Assembly (NCBI GenBank): GCA_958445895.1
Contig: CAUCTV010000034.1
Coordinates: 1 to 12,605, forward strand
Reading direction: 5' to 3'
DNA: 12,605 nucleotides
Source: an uncultured Collinsella sp.
Lineage (GTDB): Bacteria; Actinomycetota; Coriobacteriia; Coriobacteriales; Coriobacteriaceae
How positions within the stretch are numbered: the stretch's first letter is position 1; every line of letters starts with the position of its first letter. Below, piece after piece: positions 1-8,197 of the stretch. Under the pieces are notes generated by a model. The model was not told where the DNA came from, made no database searches, and was given only the letters and a program-made list of their open reading frames with translations. Made by a program: the position numbers and the translations under genes.

Positions 1-2
1 CC

Positions 3-314
3 CCGCGCGTGCAGGAGCTGCGTGTGATCAACACCATCTGCGCCGCCACGAGTGAACGTCAACAGGCAGCTGCAACACTTGCCAACCGCTGCGACTGTAT
101 GGTCGTGGTGGGCGGCAAGAACTCGGGCAACACCCGCCGCCTGGCTCAGATTTGCGCAGACGCCTGCGAGCGCACGCATCACATCGAGGAAGCTTCCGAG
201 CTTGAGGCCGCATGGTTTACCGACGCTCACCACATCGGCATCACCGCCGGAGCCTCCACCCCGCAAGAACACATCGAGCGCGCCGTCACGCGCATCAAGG
301 AGCTTTGTCGCTAA
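3..314 (+). CDS. ispH: 4-hydroxy-3-methylbut-2-enyl diphosphate reductase, C-terminal part (5' end outside window)
   Basis: IspH (LytB) is the last enzyme of the MEP isoprenoid pathway: a cytoplasmic Fe-S enzyme that reduces HMBPP to IPP and DMAPP. Only about the last 103 codons are present; the frame is open to the left edge, so the GTG at 9 is an internal valine, not a start. Seen in the sequence: the NTICAATSERQ segment carrying the third cluster cysteine (E. coli has ICYATTNRQ there), VVVGGKNSGNTRRLA (the substrate-binding SxN-type loop) and GITAGASTP near the end, all in family order. It ends at TAA 312-314, so it is not fused to ribosomal protein S1 as in some Clostridia. The next gene starts 2 bases after the stop, which suggests translational coupling. 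The family call is firm; the N-terminal two thirds cannot be judged. Confidence 0.94.
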   Translation, partial: PRVQELRVINTICAATSERQQAAATLANRCDCMVVVGGKNSGNTRRLAQICADACERTHHIEEASELEAAWFTDAHHIGITAGASTPQEHIERAVTRIKELCR

Positions 315-316
315 TC

Positions 317-1759
317 ATGGACCAGACCGTACCCGCATACGCCGCCGAGGTGGCCGATTACGGGCGCAGCCGCGACCCCGAGCCGGGTGAGGGCGCGCTC
401 GTAAAGAACGTGCGTCCCGAATCGCCCGCGTGGGATGTGGGTATCGAGCCGGGCATGCGCGTGCTCACGGTCAACGGCGAGGCGCTCACCGACATGATCG
501 TGTGGCTCTGGGAGGCCGACGATGATACCGTCGACCTCGAGGTTTTCGACCCACGCGACAACACCGTCACCTCCGTCGAACTCGACCGCTTCCCGGGAGA
601 GGACTGGGGGCTGGAGTTCGACGGCCCCATCTTTGACGGCATGCGCACCTGCGTGAACGCCTGCGTGTTCTGCTTTATGACCATGCTGCCCAAGGGCGGC
701 CGTTCCACGCTCTATATTCGCGACGACGACTATCGCCTAAGCTTTTTGCAAGGCAACTTTGTCACGCTTACGAACCTCACCGACGAGGACGTGCAAAACG
801 TCATCCAGCGCAACATGAGTCCCATGAACGTGTCGGTCCACGCTGTGAGCCCCGACGTCCGCCGTCGTATGATGGGCCGTAACGCTCAGCGCGGCATGGA
901 CGTACTCGAGACCATCATGGCCGCCGGCATCGAGATTCACGCGCAGATCGTGTTGTGCCCCGGCATGAACGACGGCGAGGAGCTGGAAAAGACCCTGCGC
1001 TTTTGCGAGGAGCACGAGCAAATCACAAGCCTGGGCATTGTGCCGCTCGGTTTTACCAAGCATCAGAACCGTTTTAGCTGGTCCTACAGCGACAAGCCCG
1101 AGCTAGCGCGCGAGACCATTGCCATGATCCGTCCCTACCAGGACCGCGCCTATGAGCGCTTTGGCCGCCACACCTTCCAGATGAGCGATGAGTTCTATCT
1201 GGACGCCGGCATCGATCCTCCCGAGGCAGACTTTTACGACGGTTACCCGCAGTACTACGACGGCATCGGCATGATCCGCTCGTATCTGGACGAGACCGAC
1301 GACGTGCTGGCTACCGATGCCGAGCGACTGGCCCGCGTCCGCGAGGCCATCGCCGCCCGCAGCCAGCACCTGCTGTGCCTCTCCGGCGCCAGCGCGCGCG
1401 ACACCGTGGCGCGCTTTGTGGAGTCGCCGCATGGTCTCGGCGGCACTGTTACGGCCATCAAGAACCGCTACTTCGGCGGCAACGTGGACGTGACCGGCCT
1501 CATCGTCGCGTGTGACATTCTGGAGCAGCTGCCCCAAGACCTGTCGGGGGTTATGCTCTTTGTGCCTAAGCTCATGTTCAACGCTGACGGCATGACGCTT
1601 GACGAGTATCATCGTGACGATTTACTCGCAAGCCTTACCAGTCGCGGCGCCGAGGTTCATGTGGTGTCGACCATGCCGCATGAGCTGCTCGATACCCTGG
1701 AGCATATCCTTGGCATTGTGCCCGCAGACTCTACTAATTCCGCTGACCCTATCCATTAA
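317..1759 (+). CDS. DUF512 family protein: PDZ-like domain plus radical-SAM-type Fe-S domain
   Basis: 480 residues. I chose ATG 317, 2 bases after the ispH stop, with AAGGAG at 297-302; an upstream ATG at 212 would add residues that look like an out-of-frame reading of ispH. Residues about 20-95 look like a PDZ-type domain (GALVKNVRPESPAWDVGIEPGM). C112, C116 and C119 form a CX3CX2C motif (CVNACVFC), the 4Fe-4S ligand pattern of radical SAM enzymes. The core then reads LSFLQGNFVTLTN and VSVHAVSPDVRRRMMGR, and the DUF512 segment follows with SLGIVPLGFTKHQ. The family is widespread in Clostridia, Actinobacteria and cyanobacteria and has no established reaction. Its place between ispH and der is, as I recall, conserved in many Gram-positives and suggests a housekeeping role. 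The family is well supported; the function is unknown. Confidence 0.9.
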   Translation: MDQTVPAYAAEVADYGRSRDPEPGEGALVKNVRPESPAWDVGIEPGMRVLTVNGEALTDMIVWLWEADDDTVDLEVFDPRDNTVTSVELDRFPGEDWGLEFDGPIFDGMRTCVNACVFCFMTMLPKGGRSTLYIRDDDYRLSFLQGNFVTLTNLTDEDVQNVIQRNMSPMNVSVHAVSPDVRRRMMGRNAQRGMDVLETIMAAGIEIHAQIVLCPGMNDGEELEKTLRFCEEHEQITSLGIVPLGFTKHQNRFSWSYSDKPELARETIAMIRPYQDRAYERFGRHTFQMSDEFYLDAGIDPPEADFYDGYPQYYDGIGMIRSYLDETDDVLATDAERLARVREAIAARSQHLLCLSGASARDTVARFVESPHGLGGTVTAIKNRYFGGNVDVTGLIVACDILEQLPQDLSGVMLFVPKLMFNADGMTLDEYHRDDLLASLTSRGAEVHVVSTMPHELLDTLEHILGIVPADSTNSADPIH

Positions 1760-1769
1760 AGGAGAGCAG

Positions 1770-3104
1770 ATGAAACCAATCGTCGCCGTCGTCGGACGCC
1801 CCAACGTGGGCAAGTCCACGCTCGTTAACCGCCTGGCCCAAACCTCGGACGCCATCGTCCATGAGTCCCGCGGCGTCACGCGCGATCGCTCATACCACAC
1901 GGCCGATTGGAACGGCCGCGAGTTCACCATTGTCGACACGGGCGGCATCGAGCCGCTCAAGAGCGATGACGTCTTTGCCACGTCCATCCGCGACCAGGCC
2001 CTCGCCGCCGCCGAGGAAGCCGCCGTCATCCTGTTTGTGGTCGACGGCCGCACCGGCGTCACCGAGGAGGACGAGTCGGTCGCCCGCATGCTCAAGCGCT
2101 GCGACAAGCCGGTCTTTCTACTGGTGAACAAGCTCGACAACCCCGATCGCGAAAACGACAGCATCTGGGAGTTCTATTCGCTCGGCGTCGGTGAGCCCAC
2201 GCCCCTCTCGGCCCTGCATGGCCACGGCACGGGCGACCTGCTCGACGATATCGTGGCCCTGCTTCCGGAGGAAGAGGACGAGGTCGCCGACGAGTTCCCC
2301 GATGCGCTGAACGTGGCCATCATCGGCCGCCCCAACGCCGGCAAGTCCTCGCTGTTCAACCGCATCCTAGGCGCCGACCGCTCTATCGTGTCCAACATTG
2401 CCGGCACGACGCGCGACGCCATCGACACCGTCGTGGAGCGCAACGGCAAGCACTACCGCATGGTCGACACCGCGGGCATCCGCAAGAAGAGCACCGTGTA
2501 CGAGAATATCGAGTACTACTCGATGGTCCGCGGCCTGCGCGCCATCGACCGCGCCGACGTGGCGCTGCTCGTCGTCGACGCCTCCGTGGGCGTTACCGAA
2601 CAGGACCAGAAGGTCATGGGTCTTGCCATCGAGCGCGGCTGTGCCATCGTTGTGCTGCTCAACAAGTGGGACCTGCTCGACGACGACCGCAAGCGCGAGG
2701 CCTGCATGGAGACCATCGACCGCCGTCTGGGCGTCATGGCTCCCTGGGCCCAGTACCTGCGCATCTCTGCCCTCACTGGCCGCAGCGTCGAGAAGATCTG
2801 GGCGATGGTCGACGCCGCCGAGAAGACGCGCTCGCAAAAGATCACCACCTCGCGCCTCAACACCTTCCTCACCGACCTGCGCGAGTTCGGCCACACCGTG
2901 GTGGACGGCAAGCGCCGCCTGCGCATGCACTACGTGACTCAGACGGGCATCAACCCGCCGACGTTCACGTTCTTCGTCAACCACAGCGACCTGGTCAACG
3001 ACACCTACCAGCGCTACGTGGAGAACCGCATGCGCTCGACTTTCGATTTTGCCGGCACGCCCATTCGACTCTTCTTTAGGAAGAAGGAACAAAAGGATGC
3101 ATAA
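1770..3104 (+). CDS. der: Ribosome biogenesis GTPase Der (EngA)
   Basis: Der has two tandem GTPase domains and acts late in 50S ribosomal subunit assembly in the cytoplasm. This protein is 444 residues, the usual length. G domain 1: P-loop GRPNVGKST (9-17), DTGG, NKLD (120-123). G domain 2: P-loop GRPNAGKSS (186-194), DTAG, NKWD (298-301). The acidic linker EEEDEVADEFPD lies between them. A KH-like C-terminal domain follows (GINPPTFTFFVN ... GTPIRLFFRKK). The start ATG 1770 is preceded by AAAGGAG (1758-1764) that overlaps the stop codon of the DUF512 gene; starts further upstream would add non-homologous residues. The last codons overlap the start of plsY by 8 bases. All key residues are present. 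Confidence 0.98.
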   Translation: MKPIVAVVGRPNVGKSTLVNRLAQTSDAIVHESRGVTRDRSYHTADWNGREFTIVDTGGIEPLKSDDVFATSIRDQALAAAEEAAVILFVVDGRTGVTEEDESVARMLKRCDKPVFLLVNKLDNPDRENDSIWEFYSLGVGEPTPLSALHGHGTGDLLDDIVALLPEEEDEVADEFPDALNVAIIGRPNAGKSSLFNRILGADRSIVSNIAGTTRDAIDTVVERNGKHYRMVDTAGIRKKSTVYENIEYYSMVRGLRAIDRADVALLVVDASVGVTEQDQKVMGLAIERGCAIVVLLNKWDLLDDDRKREACMETIDRRLGVMAPWAQYLRISALTGRSVEKIWAMVDAAEKTRSQKITTSRLNTFLTDLREFGHTVVDGKRRLRMHYVTQTGINPPTFTFFVNHSDLVNDTYQRYVENRMRSTFDFAGTPIRLFFRKKEQKDA

Positions 3105-3780
3105 TCCGATTCTGCTGACCGCCATCTGCGCCGTGGTCTCGTTCTTTATCGGGGCGATTCCGTTTGGCCTGATCCTGGGCCGCGTGTTCAACCACACGGA
3201 CATTCGCAAGGCGGGTTCCGGCAACATCGGCACCACCAACGCGCTGCGCGTGGCCGGCCCCAAGGTGGCCGCGCTCACGCTGCTGCTCGACTGCCTTAAG
3301 GGCGCCATCTGCGTCCTTATCGCCCGTCCGCTCATCGCGGGCGTGGGCTATGGCTTCCCCGTAAGCATCATGGCGCCCGGAGCCCCCGGCGACTGGATGC
3401 TCGGTGTCATTTGCCTGGCAGCCGTGTGGGGCCATATCTTCTCGCCCTATCTCAACTTCCACGGCGGCAAGGGTATCGCCGTTGGTCTGGGCGTGATCCT
3501 TGCCTGGTACTGGCCCATTGGCCTGTCGCTGCTGGGCATGTTTATCGTAGCCGTTGCCATCACCAAGTATGTGTCGGTGGGTTCGCTTGCCGCAGCCATC
3601 GGACTTCCTATCGCTGCTTGCGCGGTCTTTCCGTACAGCAGCCTGGGCCTCAAGTTCTGCATGGCGATGATCGGCATCACCGTGGTGTGGGCCCATCGCG
3701 CGAATATCCAAAAGCTCATGACGGGTAAGGAGTCCAAGCTCTCGTTTACCAAGCGCGTCACCGAGCCCGACGATAAGTAG
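3097..3780 (+). CDS. plsY: Glycerol-3-phosphate acyltransferase PlsY
   Basis: PlsY is an integral membrane enzyme that transfers acyl groups from acyl-phosphate to the sn-1 position of glycerol-3-phosphate, the first step of phospholipid synthesis (usually with PlsX, not seen here). The product is 227 residues with several hydrophobic segments: about 5-25, 50-70, 95-120, 130-165 and 170-200. All three family motifs are visible: SGNIGTTN after the first membrane segment, HGGKGIAVG in the middle, and HRANIQKLMTGKE near the C-terminus. ATG 3097 is chosen because AAGGA (3084-3088) lies 8 bases upstream and the family begins with a short N-terminus before the first membrane segment. It overlaps the end of der by 8 bases. 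The following gpsA makes its substrate. Confidence 0.97.
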   Translation: MHNPILLTAICAVVSFFIGAIPFGLILGRVFNHTDIRKAGSGNIGTTNALRVAGPKVAALTLLLDCLKGAICVLIARPLIAGVGYGFPVSIMAPGAPGDWMLGVICLAAVWGHIFSPYLNFHGGKGIAVGLGVILAWYWPIGLSLLGMFIVAVAITKYVSVGSLAAAIGLPIAACAVFPYSSLGLKFCMAMIGITVVWAHRANIQKLMTGKESKLSFTKRVTEPDDK

Positions 3781-3789
3781 GAGAGAGTC

Positions 3790-4797
3790 ATGAATGTTGC
3801 GCTGATTGGCTCCGGCTCCTGGGGAACCGCCGTCGCCGGTCTTGCCGCCGCGCGAGCCGAGCGCGTGACCATGTGGGCCCACAGCGAGCAGACGGCCGCC
3901 GGCATCAATGCCGAGCACCGCAATCCCCGGTATCTGGTGGACTACGAGCTGCCCGGCAACGTTGTCGCCGCCACGGACCTGTCGCAGGCGCTCGACGGTG
4001 CCGAGGCCATCATCTTTGCCGTGCCCTCCACGCACCTGCGCAGCGTATGCCATCAGGCAGCACCCTTCATCGCCGCCGATACCCCGGTGCTCTGCCTCAC
4101 CAAAGGTATTGAGCCCGAATCCGGCCTGCTTATGAGCGAGGTCATCGCCAGTGAGATCGGCAACGAGTCGCGTGTCGCGGCGCTCTCGGGCCCAAACCAT
4201 GCCGAGGAGATCTGCCGCGGCGGGCTTTCTGCCGCCGTCATCGCCAGCAAAGATCCGCAGGTAGGGGAGACCTTTAAGGACCTGCTCCTATCCACGGCCT
4301 TCCGCATCTACCTGTCGCAGGACATGACCGGCGTCGAGGTTTGCGGCGCTATGAAAAACGTCATCGCCATCGTGTGCGGCATCTCCGCCGGTAGCGGTGC
4401 GGGCGACAACACGCTCGCCCTTATCATGACGCGCGGCCTGGCCGAGATCAGCCGACTGGTGCACGCCCGCGGCGGCCAGGCTATGACCTGCATGGGGCTT
4501 GCCGGCATGGGCGACCTCATTGCCACCTGCACCTCCGAGCATTCGCGCAACCGCACCTTTGGCTACGAGTTTGCCCACGGCGTCTCGCTCGACGAGTACC
4601 AGGCACGTACGCATATGGTGGTCGAGGGCGCCGTCGCGGCCCGCAGCGTCAGTGAGCTTGCCCGTTCACTGGGTGTAGACATTCCGCTCACCTTTGCTGT
4701 GGAGCAAACGCTCTACAACGGTGTTACTTTGGATAGGGCGCTCGAGATTCTTACCGATCGCGTCCCATCGCAAGAGTTCTACGGACTCACCGACTAG
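3790..4797 (+). CDS. gpsA: Glycerol-3-phosphate dehydrogenase [NAD(P)+]
   Basis: GpsA reduces dihydroxyacetone phosphate to sn-glycerol-3-phosphate with NAD(P)H in the cytoplasm, feeding PlsY encoded just upstream. The protein is 335 residues, normal for the family. The N-terminal Rossmann motif is GSGSWGTA (7-14). Then come SGPNHAEEI, the catalytic lysine K189 in CGAMKNVIAI, and the substrate-binding stretch GLAGMGDLIATCTSEHSRNRTFG. The start ATG 3790 has AGGAG at 3779-3783, which overlaps the plsY stop codon (TAG 3778-3780), so the two genes are probably translationally coupled. No key residue is missing. Confidence 0.98.
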   Translation: MNVALIGSGSWGTAVAGLAAARAERVTMWAHSEQTAAGINAEHRNPRYLVDYELPGNVVAATDLSQALDGAEAIIFAVPSTHLRSVCHQAAPFIAADTPVLCLTKGIEPESGLLMSEVIASEIGNESRVAALSGPNHAEEICRGGLSAAVIASKDPQVGETFKDLLLSTAFRIYLSQDMTGVEVCGAMKNVIAIVCGISAGSGAGDNTLALIMTRGLAEISRLVHARGGQAMTCMGLAGMGDLIATCTSEHSRNRTFGYEFAHGVSLDEYQARTHMVVEGAVAARSVSELARSLGVDIPLTFAVEQTLYNGVTLDRALEILTDRVPSQEFYGLTD

Positions 4798-4815
4798 CGC
4801 AGAAAGGCTTCTACC

Positions 4816-5487
4816 ATGGGTTCCATCAAAATCGCTCCGTCTGTCCTTTCGGCCGACATGGCCAACCTCAAGGGCGAACTCGACAAGATCGCCGGTGCCG
4901 ACTACGTGCACTTCGACGTTATGGACGGTCACTTTACTGGCAACCTCACCTTTGGCCTTGACATCCTTAAGGCCGTCAAGCGCTCCACCGATGTACCGGT
5001 CGACGCGCACCTCATGGTGTCGAACCCCGACGAGACGGTCGATTGGTACGCAGACGCCGGCGCCGATATGATCACCGTACACTACGAGGCCTCCACGCAT
5101 CTGCACCGCACGCTCACCCATCTGCAGCAGCGCGGCGTTAAGGCCGGCGTGGTGCTCAACCCCGCCACCCCCGTGTGCGTGCTCGAGAGCATCATCGACG
5201 TCGTCGATATGGTGCTGCTCATGAGCGTGAACCCGGGCTTTGGCGGTCAGAGCTTTATCCCGGGCACCATCGCTAAGCTCCACGAGCTCAGGGCCATGTG
5301 CGAGCGTCACGGCGTTTCGCCCCTCATCGAGGTCGACGGTGGCATTTCTTCCAAGAACATTGTCGAGGTCGTCAAGGCCGGCGCCAACGTGCTCGTGGCC
5401 GGTTCTGCCGTATTTAAGTCCGAAGATCCCGCTGCCGAGGTTGCGCTGCTGCAGAAGCTGGGCAACGAGGCCGCACAGGAGGCATAA
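4816..5487 (+). CDS. rpe: Ribulose-phosphate 3-epimerase
   Basis: Rpe interconverts ribulose-5-phosphate and xylulose-5-phosphate in the pentose phosphate pathway. The product is 223 residues, a single TIM barrel of normal length. Visible motifs are APSVLSADMANL at the N-terminus, VHFDVMDGHF, DAHLMVSNP, MSVNPGFGGQSFIPG (phosphate loop) and EVDGGIS. The metal ligands are present: H32, D34, H65 and D174. The AAAGG at 4803-4807 sits 8 bases before ATG 4816. The gene starts 18 bases after gpsA, the largest gap in this operon. It ends with AGGAGG inside its last codons (5477-5482), which serves as the ribosome binding site of the next gene. Confidence 0.97.
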   Translation: MGSIKIAPSVLSADMANLKGELDKIAGADYVHFDVMDGHFTGNLTFGLDILKAVKRSTDVPVDAHLMVSNPDETVDWYADAGADMITVHYEASTHLHRTLTHLQQRGVKAGVVLNPATPVCVLESIIDVVDMVLLMSVNPGFGGQSFIPGTIAKLHELRAMCERHGVSPLIEVDGGISSKNIVEVVKAGANVLVAGSAVFKSEDPAAEVALLQKLGNEAAQEA

Positions 5488-5493
5488 ACCCTT

Positions 5494-6672
5494 ATGACCG
5501 CAGGTCAAAACCGCATACCCGTGAATCTTGACTATGCCGCCTCGACGCCCATGCGCGCCGAGGCGCTCCTTGCGCAGCGCGAGTACGACGACAGCGAGCT
5601 TGCCGGCGTCAACCCCAACTCGCTGCATTCGCTCGGCCGCAAGGCTGCCGCGCGTCTGGAGGTTGCACGTCGCGAGATCGCCCGCAGCTTTGGCGCGCGC
5701 GTCCGCCCGTCCGAGATTGTACTGACCAACGGCGGCACCGAAGCCAACCAGCTGGCGCTGCTCGGTCTTGCCGAGGGCGCTCGTCAGCGCGATCGCAAGC
5801 GCGATCGTGTAATCGTTTCGGCCATCGAGCACGATTCGATTCTGGACAACCTGCCGTTGCTGCGTGCCGCCGGCTTTACCGTCGACCTGGTGCAGCCCTG
5901 CCGCATGGGCTACATTGAGCCTGCCACGCTTGTCGAGCTGCTAGGCGACGACGTGGCGCTCGTGAGCATCATGGTTGCCAACAACGAGACCGGCGTGATG
6001 CAGCCCATCCGCGAGCTTGCCGCGGCCACGCATACCGTTGGCGCCCTGTTCCACACCGATGCCATCCAGGGGTATCTGCATATTCCGCTCGATGTCACCG
6101 AGCTGGGAGTTGACGCCATGACCGTTGCCGCGCACAAGATCGGTGGCCCCGTGGCATCCGGCGCGCTCTACCTTAAGAACCGCACGCCGCTGCGCCCGCG
6201 CATCTTTGGCGGCGGACAGGAAGCCGGACGTCGTGCCGGCACGCAAGACCTGCGAACGCAGCTCGCCTTTGCCGCTGCCGCCTCGTCTCTGACGCCCCAT
6301 GTGGCTCAGGAGCGCGCGAAGCTGCAAGCCCTTTCCGACAAGCTCTACGCCACGCTTACGGCCCACCAGCGCATTCACGCCACCATGGGCGACTACGCAC
6401 AGGCCGACCGTCTGCCGGGTATGGTTTCGATCTACATTGACGGCATGGACTCCGAGGAACTCATCATCAAGCTCGACGCCGCCGGCTTTGAGGTGTCGGC
6501 AGGCTCGGCATGCTCGAGTGGCAGCATGGACCCGAGCCACGTGCTCAGCGCGATGGGCATCGGCCGCGAACAGGCGCTGGGTGCCTTGCGCATCTCCTTC
6601 GATGATCGCGTGAATCCAGGCGATCTGGACGACTTTGCCCAGACGCTGCTCTCGATCGTAGGTGCCGCATGA
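5494..6672 (+). CDS. Cysteine desulfurase (NifS/IscS family, class V aminotransferase fold)
   Basis: PLP enzyme that removes sulfur from L-cysteine as an enzyme persulfide for Fe-S clusters or thiolated tRNA. 392 residues. Visible: LDYAASTP at the N-terminus, TNGGTEANQLAL, AIEHDSIL, the NNETGVMQPI loop, HTDAIQG (PLP pyridine-contact Asp), AAHKIGGP with PLP lysine K215, FGGGQEAGRRAGTQD, and active-site cysteine C340 in SAGSACSSG. The SACSSG loop and overall form resemble the NifS/IscS group (group I) more than SufS, but no IscU or SufU scaffold gene is adjacent, so the sulfur acceptor is unknown and I give no symbol. AGGAGG (5477-5482) lies 11 bases before ATG 5494. Its stop overlaps the next start (ATGA at 6669-6672). 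Possible acceptors include ThiI or MnmA for tRNA thiolation. Confidence 0.95.
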   Translation: MTAGQNRIPVNLDYAASTPMRAEALLAQREYDDSELAGVNPNSLHSLGRKAAARLEVARREIARSFGARVRPSEIVLTNGGTEANQLALLGLAEGARQRDRKRDRVIVSAIEHDSILDNLPLLRAAGFTVDLVQPCRMGYIEPATLVELLGDDVALVSIMVANNETGVMQPIRELAAATHTVGALFHTDAIQGYLHIPLDVTELGVDAMTVAAHKIGGPVASGALYLKNRTPLRPRIFGGGQEAGRRAGTQDLRTQLAFAAAASSLTPHVAQERAKLQALSDKLYATLTAHQRIHATMGDYAQADRLPGMVSIYIDGMDSEELIIKLDAAGFEVSAGSACSSGSMDPSHVLSAMGIGREQALGALRISFDDRVNPGDLDDFAQTLLSIVGAA

Positions 6673-7478
6673 TTGTTGCCGATCTCGCGCGTGCCTTGCT
6701 GGCACGCTATCCCAAAGCAAATGCCGAGAGCTGGGATCACGTAGGACTTTCCGTAGGTGACCCTGCCGCCGAGATTACCGGCGTGGCCTGCGCACTCGAC
6801 GCGACCGAAGCCAACGTGCACCGCACCCAGGAGGCCGGTGCCAACGTGTTGTTGACGCATCATCCTATCTACATCAAGGCACCCGAGGCGTTTTGCCCGG
6901 CGGATGCGTCGCGTCCCCAGTGCAGCGCAGCACTGTTTGAGGCCGCCCGCTGCGGCGTGAGCATTATTTCACTCCATACCAATCTGGACCGCTCGCACGA
7001 GGCGCGCGCCTGCCTAAGTGAGCTGCTGGGCGCCGCGCCCGTGAGCTCGCTGGAGCGCAAGGACGACCCCGAGGCCTGCGGACTGGGCGTACTCGCGACC
7101 CTCCACGACCCCTGCAGCCTGCACAACCTTGCCGCACGCGCCGCAGCGGCGTTTGGCAGCGACCCGCGCGTGTGGGGCGAGGCCGATCACCCGTGCCGAA
7201 CCATCGCAATTTTGGGCGGTTCGCTGGGTGACTTTGGCGAACTTGCCATCGCCGCCGCTGCGGATGTCATCGTGACCGGAGAGGCGGGCTATCACGTGGC
7301 GCAAGACCTTGCTTTACGCGGGCTGCCGGTGATCCTGCTCGGCCACGATCGCTCCGAGGAGCCGTTCGTGGATATCTTGATGAACTCTGCGGTTGACGCC
7401 GGGGTCGACCCCCGTCATGCGATTAAAATACTGAACCCTTGCCAATGGTGGACTGTGACAAAAGGAGAGAACTTATGA
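6669..7478 (+). CDS. Nif3-like dinuclear metal centre protein
   Basis: Member of the Nif3/YbgI/YqfO family, hexameric proteins with a two-metal site; often labelled GTP cyclohydrolase 1 type 2 homolog, but the true function is uncertain. 269 residues, the short form without the inserted PII-like domain found in Bacillus YqfO. Metal-site motifs in order: LLTHHPIYIK (H64, H65), ISLHTNLD (His and Asp ligands), VTGEAGYHVAQD, and LLGHDRSEE near the C-terminus. The start overlaps the desulfurase stop as ATGA, and its own stop overlaps the next start in the same way (7475-7478), so three genes in a row are probably translationally coupled. Pairing of this family with the following zinc-ribbon protein is common in Gram-positives. 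Confidence 0.93.
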   Translation: MIVADLARALLARYPKANAESWDHVGLSVGDPAAEITGVACALDATEANVHRTQEAGANVLLTHHPIYIKAPEAFCPADASRPQCSAALFEAARCGVSIISLHTNLDRSHEARACLSELLGAAPVSSLERKDDPEACGLGVLATLHDPCSLHNLAARAAAAFGSDPRVWGEADHPCRTIAILGGSLGDFGELAIAAAADVIVTGEAGYHVAQDLALRGLPVILLGHDRSEEPFVDILMNSAVDAGVDPRHAIKILNPCQWWTVTKGENL

Positions 7479-8194
7479 GCGCCGGCGCTACGCTACTCAA
7501 GCTGCAACAGATCGATTTGGAGCTCGCCCGCAACAAGAGCGAACTTGCCAATATGCCGGAGCTCAAGGAGCTCGCTTCCAAGCGCAAGACCTATGTGAAG
7601 CTCAAGTCCGAGATGACCAAGCTCTACGCCCAGCGCAAGGATCTGGACATTGAGCTCGACGATCTCAACACCACCGAGATTCAGACCAACAACGCCATCG
7701 AGGCCGCCAAGAAGCGCCACGTGGACGGCTCCGACTACCGCGAGGTTCAGGACCTGGAGAACGAGCTCGCCACCCTGGCCAAGCGCTTGGACAAGATCGA
7801 GCACACCCGCAAGGACGTCGTCGTCGCCCATAAGGAAGCGCTTGACCGAGAGGCTCGCGCGCAGGCCATCATCGCCAAGTTCGAGGAGGGTGTGAAGGCC
7901 GATACCAAGGCTGCCCGCGCCAAGGCTGCCAATCTGCAGGCTCAGATCGATGCCGCCACCAAGGAGCGCACCGCGCTTGCCGCCACGCTGCCGACCGACG
8001 TGCTCACCGATTACGAACGTCTGCTCAAGCAGTTCCGCGGCCTGGCCGTCGAGACCATCAAGGGCAACATCCCCACGGTCTGCCACACCGCGCTGCAGGC
8101 ATCGTCCATGAGCGACCTCAACCACGGCGGTAGCGAGATTACGCACTGCCCGTACTGCCACCGCCTGCTGGTGCTCCCGAGCAAGGAAGCTTAA
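7475..8194 (+). CDS. Coiled-coil protein with degenerate C-terminal zinc ribbon (CT398-like)
   Basis: 239 residues. Residues about 5-185 are a nearly unbroken charged heptad-type helix region rich in K, E, R and A, predicted to be a long coiled coil. A short zinc-ribbon-like tail follows. Family members usually end in CxxC ... CPxCxR. Here the tail has C203 (in PTVCHTALQ), C225 and C228 (in HCPYCHR), but the partner of C203 three residues earlier is P200, so one ligand is missing. H204, H224 and H229 are nearby and might substitute. ATG 7475 is preceded by AAAGGAGAG (7460-7468) and overlaps the nif3-like stop. The family is linked to Nif3-like genes in many bacteria and the chlamydial structure CT398 was described as a coiled-coil zinc-ribbon protein. 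The molecular role is not known. Confidence 0.88.
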   Translation: MSAGATLLKLQQIDLELARNKSELANMPELKELASKRKTYVKLKSEMTKLYAQRKDLDIELDDLNTTEIQTNNAIEAAKKRHVDGSDYREVQDLENELATLAKRLDKIEHTRKDVVVAHKEALDREARAQAIIAKFEEGVKADTKAARAKAANLQAQIDAATKERTALAATLPTDVLTDYERLLKQFRGLAVETIKGNIPTVCHTALQASSMSDLNHGGSEITHCPYCHRLLVLPSKEA

Positions 8195-8197
8195 ACG

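Noticed and set aside
3..314. IspH fused to ribosomal protein S1 as in some Clostridia
   Set aside because: The frame ends with TAA at 312-314 right after the normal IspH C-terminus.
1710..1737. Possible internal promoter TTGGCA - 16 bases - TACTAA before der
   Set aside because: The -10 box matches the consensus at only about half the positions and it lies inside the DUF512 coding sequence; not enough to call.
7401..7412. Perfect palindrome GGGGTCGACCCC
   Set aside because: It lies within the Nif3-like coding sequence, has no T-run and no link to a start; explained by codons in GC-rich DNA.
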